Origin: Achromobacter sp. B7
GTDB taxonomy: Bacteria > Pseudomonadota > Gammaproteobacteria > Burkholderiales > Burkholderiaceae_B
Assembly (NCBI RefSeq): GCF_003600685.1
Contig: NZ_CP032084.1
Coordinates: forward strand, 3,162,001-3,226,000
Direction of reading: 5' to 3'
Length of the DNA stretch: 64,000 nt
Notes under the pieces: generated by a model
The model's database searches: none
Told to the model about the DNA's origin: nothing
The model's input: the letters and a program-made list of their open reading frames with translations, nothing else
Position numbers and translations under genes: made by a program
Shown here: positions 62,557-64,000 of the stretch, piece by piece
Layout: every line of letters starts with the position of its first letter
Numbering within the stretch: the first letter of the stretch is position 1

Positions 62557-62756
62557 CCGTCGCGCAGCCTGCCGCGACCCAAATGTAACGGTGTCGTAAT
62601 ACCTGAAATATCGTGAAGCCCAGGGGCAAACACGCGCCCTTATACTCGCCAGCGCACGCGGTGGGGCATGGTGGTTTTCCGGCTTGCCGCGTGGGCATGC
62701 CGTCTGCCCGACCCGCCTTTGCATTCCAAGAAAACAAAAAGGAAAGCGCGACCTTT

Positions 62757-63644
62757 ATGACACCCTCTTCGAAGGCCAACCTGCCCGTTCGCAGCATCCT
62801 GGCGAGCTTGCTTGCCGCCGCCAGCGTGGCCTTGGCGGCGTCGCCCGCCGTTGCCGCGAGCGACGCGCCCGCCCCGATATCCCAAGCCGCCGCTGCCCGC
62901 GTAGCGCCGCCGGATGTGCCGTCCATGCTGTACGCCATCTACGACGTAGACGGCAAGGGCGAGACGACATACGAAGTGGCCAACGGCAGTGTCGCCACGT
63001 ATTGGTTCGGGCACGCCTTCGAATCCGAGGGTACGCATTACTACACCGGCTTTGCGTGGGACACGGCGGACCGCTACGGCAAGCCGGGCGAAGACGATGT
63101 GGGCCCGGGCACCCGGGTCAACCTGACCGAAGCGACCTTCGTGCTGACGGACCCGGCTTCTGAACGGCCCTGGAAGTTTCGCGGCATGGAGCCCACCATC
63201 GGGGAATTCGGCGCGTACGAACGCGGCGAAGACGTGGACACGCGCCGCAAGCCGCTGGACTTTCGCACGCCCGCCGGCAAGCTGCTGCTGGCCGTGCCCA
63301 CCACCAATTTCGACAATGGCATCACCAGCACCGGCTACGCGCTGCTGGTCTTCAACCCCGAGCGGCTCAAGGAAGAAGAGGACGGCCACGTCTGGACCTA
63401 CGTGGGCAGCCTGCTGACCGGCGAGGACAACAGCGCGGCCTGCGCCGACGGCGACGTCATGCCGTGCACGTCCAGCAAGGGCGAGCTGGTGTTTTCCAAC
63501 GATGGCAAGCAGGACATGCCCACCGTGACCGTCAAACCCAGCGGCACCACGATTTCAGGCCCCAACAAGACGCGTCAGCTGGGCGCGGCCGACATCACGG
63601 CCTATGTCTTCGACCCGGCCAGCAAGGGGTACGTCGCGAAGTAA
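62757..63644 (+). CDS. Secreted protein of unknown function
   Basis: This 295-residue protein has a signal peptide with helix at about residues 12-30, cut after AVAA. The mature part is acidic and includes YAIYDVDGKGETTYEVANGSVATYWFG, FAWDTADRYGKPGEDDVGPGTRVNLTEATFVL and two cysteines in CADGDVMPC. I do not recognise the family. The start is ATG 62757, with an AAAGGA rather far upstream (about 13 bases). It is monocistronic by layout, followed by a tandem repeat region. Confidence 0.75.
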   Translation: MTPSSKANLPVRSILASLLAAASVALAASPAVAASDAPAPISQAAAARVAPPDVPSMLYAIYDVDGKGETTYEVANGSVATYWFGHAFESEGTHYYTGFAWDTADRYGKPGEDDVGPGTRVNLTEATFVLTDPASERPWKFRGMEPTIGEFGAYERGEDVDTRRKPLDFRTPAGKLLLAVPTTNFDNGITSTGYALLVFNPERLKEEEDGHVWTYVGSLLTGEDNSAACADGDVMPCTSSKGELVFSNDGKQDMPTVTVKPSGTTISGPNKTRQLGAADITAYVFDPASKGYVAK

Positions 63645-63667
63645 GGCAATGCCGCTGCCCCCAGCGG

Positions 63668-63722
63668 CAATACCGCTTCAATACCGCTTCAATACCGCTT
63701 CAATACAGCTGCAATACAGCTT
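63668..63722. repeat. Five 11-base tandem units upstream of the right-edge gene start
   Basis: CAATACCGCTT occurs three times in a row, followed by CAATACAGCTG and CAATACAGCTT; a further related unit (CAATGCCGCTG) lies at 63647-63657. The 11-base step is about one DNA helical turn, so a protein could contact every unit on one face. A possible -10 box (TACAAT, 63752-63757) follows about 30 bases later. Confidence 0.85.
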
Positions 63723-63791
63723 TCGTACAGGTGCTATTAAGCCCGCCTGCCTACAATTTCCGCATGGAATTTATTCCGCTTTTCGGGTTGG

Positions 63792-64000
63792 ATGTTCATG
63801 CGGTTGTTGCAGCAGGCTTTGGTTTCCCAGCATCGGGGCGGGATACGCATTGAGTCCCCGGATTTTCACCACGCAGGCATCGCGCTGCACGAGTTGACGC
63901 AGTTCCTGGCGCAGGCCGGCCTGCGTCAGGCAGCGAACTGTTCGGGTTTGACGGGCGCTTCGCCCGGCGCCCATGCCTGGTTGCACCACGCCTTTGCGCG
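63792..64000 (+). CDS. Possible gene start, cut by window edge
   Basis: From ATG 63792 the frame is open to the window end and reads MFMRLLQQALVSQHRGG, then SPDFHHAGIALHELTQFLAQ. Amino acid composition looks protein-like, and a TACAAT -10 box lies 35 bases upstream. No Shine-Dalgarno is obvious and no family was recognised, so it is only a candidate. A minus-strand frame covers part of the same region. Confidence 0.35.
   Translation, partial: MFMRLLQQALVSQHRGGIRIESPDFHHAGIALHELTQFLAQAGLRQAANCSGLTGASPGAHAWLHHAFA

Overview
The window reads as chromosomal DNA of a high-GC betaproteobacterium, most likely an Achromobacter/Bordetella-type Alcaligenaceae. This is inferred from gene style: three Bug/TctC-type solute receptors, six LysR regulators, many short ATGA-type overlaps and GC-rich third codon positions. 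No rRNA, tRNA, CRISPR array or insertion sequence was recognised, and no gap between genes exceeds about 240 bases.

Left part (1-20 kb): an acyl-CoA handling operon on the minus strand (acyl-CoA ligase, MHS-type transporter, thiolase-like protein cut by the window edge) with a divergent LysR gene; a secreted metallo-beta-lactamase-fold protein; argC with its own divergent LysR; a ClC-type channel, a MarR regulator and an HPP-CBS membrane protein grouped together; a FixJ-type two-component system beside a secreted HbpS/GlcG-like protein, both preceded by the same 19-base palindromic element; a long protein of unknown function; a diguanylate cyclase; and a cupin protein fused to four rhodanese domains.

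Centre (20.1-31.6 kb): an orphan type VI secretion island. One vgrG is followed by four tandem pairs, each a small PD-(D/E)XK (VRR-NUC-like) nuclease effector overlapping a DUF3396-like immunity gene. Pairs 1 and 2 are intact and lie exactly 2418 bases apart. In pairs 3 and 4 the nuclease is broken in different ways (frameshift plus deletion; start-codon loss plus a nonsense codon) while an immunity reading frame is kept. Immunity 3 has also lost its C-terminal domain. This is the most interesting region.

Right-centre (31.6-43.8 kb): a long minus-strand run reads pyrrolidone-carboxylate peptidase, alpha/beta hydrolase, TauD-type dioxygenase, Bug receptor, two amino-acid-binding proteins, aminotransferase, two permeases, ABC ATPase, cystathionine beta-lyase-like enzyme, VOC protein and a CysB-like regulator. 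A divergent LysR gene stands at its head. Together they suggest uptake and breakdown of a sulfur-containing amino acid or peptide.

Right part (43.9-64 kb): two secreted proteins of unknown role; an alpha-hydroxy-acid module (FMN oxidase, LysR, D-2-hydroxyacid dehydrogenase, Bug); a DUF4189 protein; a lipoprotein; an AspT-type exchanger followed by an Orn/Lys/Arg-type decarboxylase; a sulfatase-Bug operon with divergent LysR; an MFS transporter; a secreted unknown protein; and a possible gene start running off the edge. Short in-frame tandem repeats (9, 12 or 15 bases) recur inside otherwise ordinary genes, and several non-coding tandem repeats lie between genes.
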